The notes below the pieces were generated by a model. The model saw only the letters and a program-made list of their open reading frames with translations. It did no database searches and had not been told where the DNA came from. DNA of 64,000 nt from Kocuria turfanensis. Its GTDB lineage: Bacteria > Actinomycetota > Actinomycetes > Actinomycetales > Micrococcaceae. A program made the position numbers and the translations under genes. The DNA is taken from assembly GCF_001580365.1 (NCBI RefSeq), contig NZ_CP014480.1, positions 2,233,008 through 2,297,007 of the forward strand, written 5' to 3'. Of the stretch, positions 63,589 to 64,000 are shown one piece after another. The stretch's first letter is position 1. Each line of letters begins with the position of its first letter.

Positions 63589-64000
63589 TCAGCCGACCAC
63601 GATCTGCGCGACCACGTCCGCCGCGGGGCACTCCCGCGCCGCGGCGAAGGCCGGGCCCGCCCACAGCGAGATGGCCTCGGGGTCCCCGGCGGCCGCCGCT
63701 GCCGCCCGCAGCGGCTTCGTCAACTGGTTGACCTCGGGATATGCCGCTGGAGCGATATTCGAGTAGCGGTCGATGAAACCGTTCCGCAGGCCGCGGGCCA
63801 GGCGGCCGGAGAACGCCCGGGTCACCACCGTCTCCCGGTAGCGGCCCGAGCCGAGTGCCTCCCGGTACGCGGCGGAGGTCCCGGCCTCGTGGGTGCGCAG
63901 CAGCAGCGTGCCGACCTGGACCGCGTCCGCCCCGGCAGCCCGGACGGCCGCCGCGTCCGCGGGCGAGGCGATGCCTCCGGCCGCCACGAGCGGCAGGTCG
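63589..64000 (-). CDS. Nitronate monooxygenase family protein, 5' part beyond window
   Basis: The last 137 residues of an FMN TIM-barrel enzyme of the NMO/2-nitropropane dioxygenase family. LPLVAAGGIASPADAAAV and ADAVQVGTLLLRTHEAG are the conserved phosphate-binding strands (AGGI and GT). The C-terminal part shows YRETVVTRAFSGRLARGL and NQLTKPLR, typical for the family, and AISLWAGPAF. The frame is open to base 64000, so the N-terminus is outside. Substrate may be alkyl nitronates such as propionate-3-nitronate. Confidence 0.88.
   Translation of the reverse strand, partial: DLPLVAAGGIASPADAAAVRAAGADAVQVGTLLLRTHEAGTSAAYREALGSGRYRETVVTRAFSGRLARGLRNGFIDRYSNIAPAAYPEVNQLTKPLRAAAAAAGDPEAISLWAGPAFAAARECPAADVVAQIVVG

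Overview
The window is about 73% GC, densely packed, with short gaps, many 4-base ATGA/GTGA gene overlaps, frequent GTG starts, and many start codons lying 6-9 nt after a TANNNT hexamer (leaderless transcripts). Gene content points to an actinobacterium of the Micrococcaceae, most likely Kocuria or a close relative: a DUF222-HNH endonuclease of the mycobacterial 13E12 type, DUF6318, DUF3253, DUF998 and DUF6953 proteins, an NrtR-led NAD operon and a seven-function Mrp antiporter operon. The genus is an inference from gene style, not from a marker gene. There is no rRNA, tRNA, CRISPR array, insertion sequence or prophage. It reads as an ordinary chromosomal segment with small accessory patches.

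Layout. 1-6.4 kb: acyl-CoA metabolism cassette (thiolase cut by the left edge, two SDRs, MaoC hydratase, acyl-CoA ligase), then a glucose-6-phosphate dehydrogenase. 6.6-12.8 kb: membrane-anchored PIG-L deacetylase, a small membrane protein, an FAD/Rieske oxidoreductase divergent from a spore-photoproduct-lyase-family radical SAM protein, cupin, Ogt DNA repair protein and a catalase-fold-like protein. 12.8-16.9 kb: DUF3253, tandem repeats, DUF222-HNH endonuclease, and a divergent pair of DUF998 membrane paralogues. 16.9-21.2 kb: old yellow enzyme with AraC regulator, two VOC proteins, fructosamine-kinase-like protein. 21.3-25.5 kb: protealysin-like M4 protease with its emfourin-type inhibitor and a duplicated C-terminal module, then a secreted PKD-like protein and a DUF6318 lipoprotein whose junction is strikingly AT-rich.

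25.7-31.6 kb: nrtR-nadA-nadB-nadC-cysteine desulfurase, overlapping or nearly touching genes for de novo NAD synthesis and Fe-S supply. 31.6-34.3 kb: secreted protein, Mn/Fe superoxide dismutase, SRPBCC-like protein and a gene-free stretch with a DnaA-box-like cluster and 15-bp repeats. 34.3-38.5 kb: amylosucrase-like enzyme, two SMR pumps and an MFS transporter in one tight run. 39.0-42.5 kb: four-gene osmoprotectant ABC importer. 42.6 kb: a Zur-box-like palindrome in front of a degenerate COG0523/CobW-like protein. 44-52.4 kb: 2H phosphodiesterase, DUF6953, WYL regulator, two DinB-type proteins, DUF421, an ABC exporter, MarR-DoxX and MOSC. 52.3-58.3 kb: mrpA(B)CDEFG, preceded by a 50-codon leaderless ORF. 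58.6-64 kb: small membrane protein, Sir2, aldo/keto reductase, RibD/DHFR-like protein, POT transporter and the end of a nitronate monooxygenase.

The most distinctive observations are the Zur-box/CobW-like gene that has lost both P-loop and zinc cysteines; the protease-inhibitor-module cassette; the AT-rich mosaic junction near 24.5-25.1 kb; the small ORF at the head of the Mrp operon; and in-frame 36-bp repeats in the central loop of the MFS transporter. Calls rest on reading the sequence; no database search was possible.
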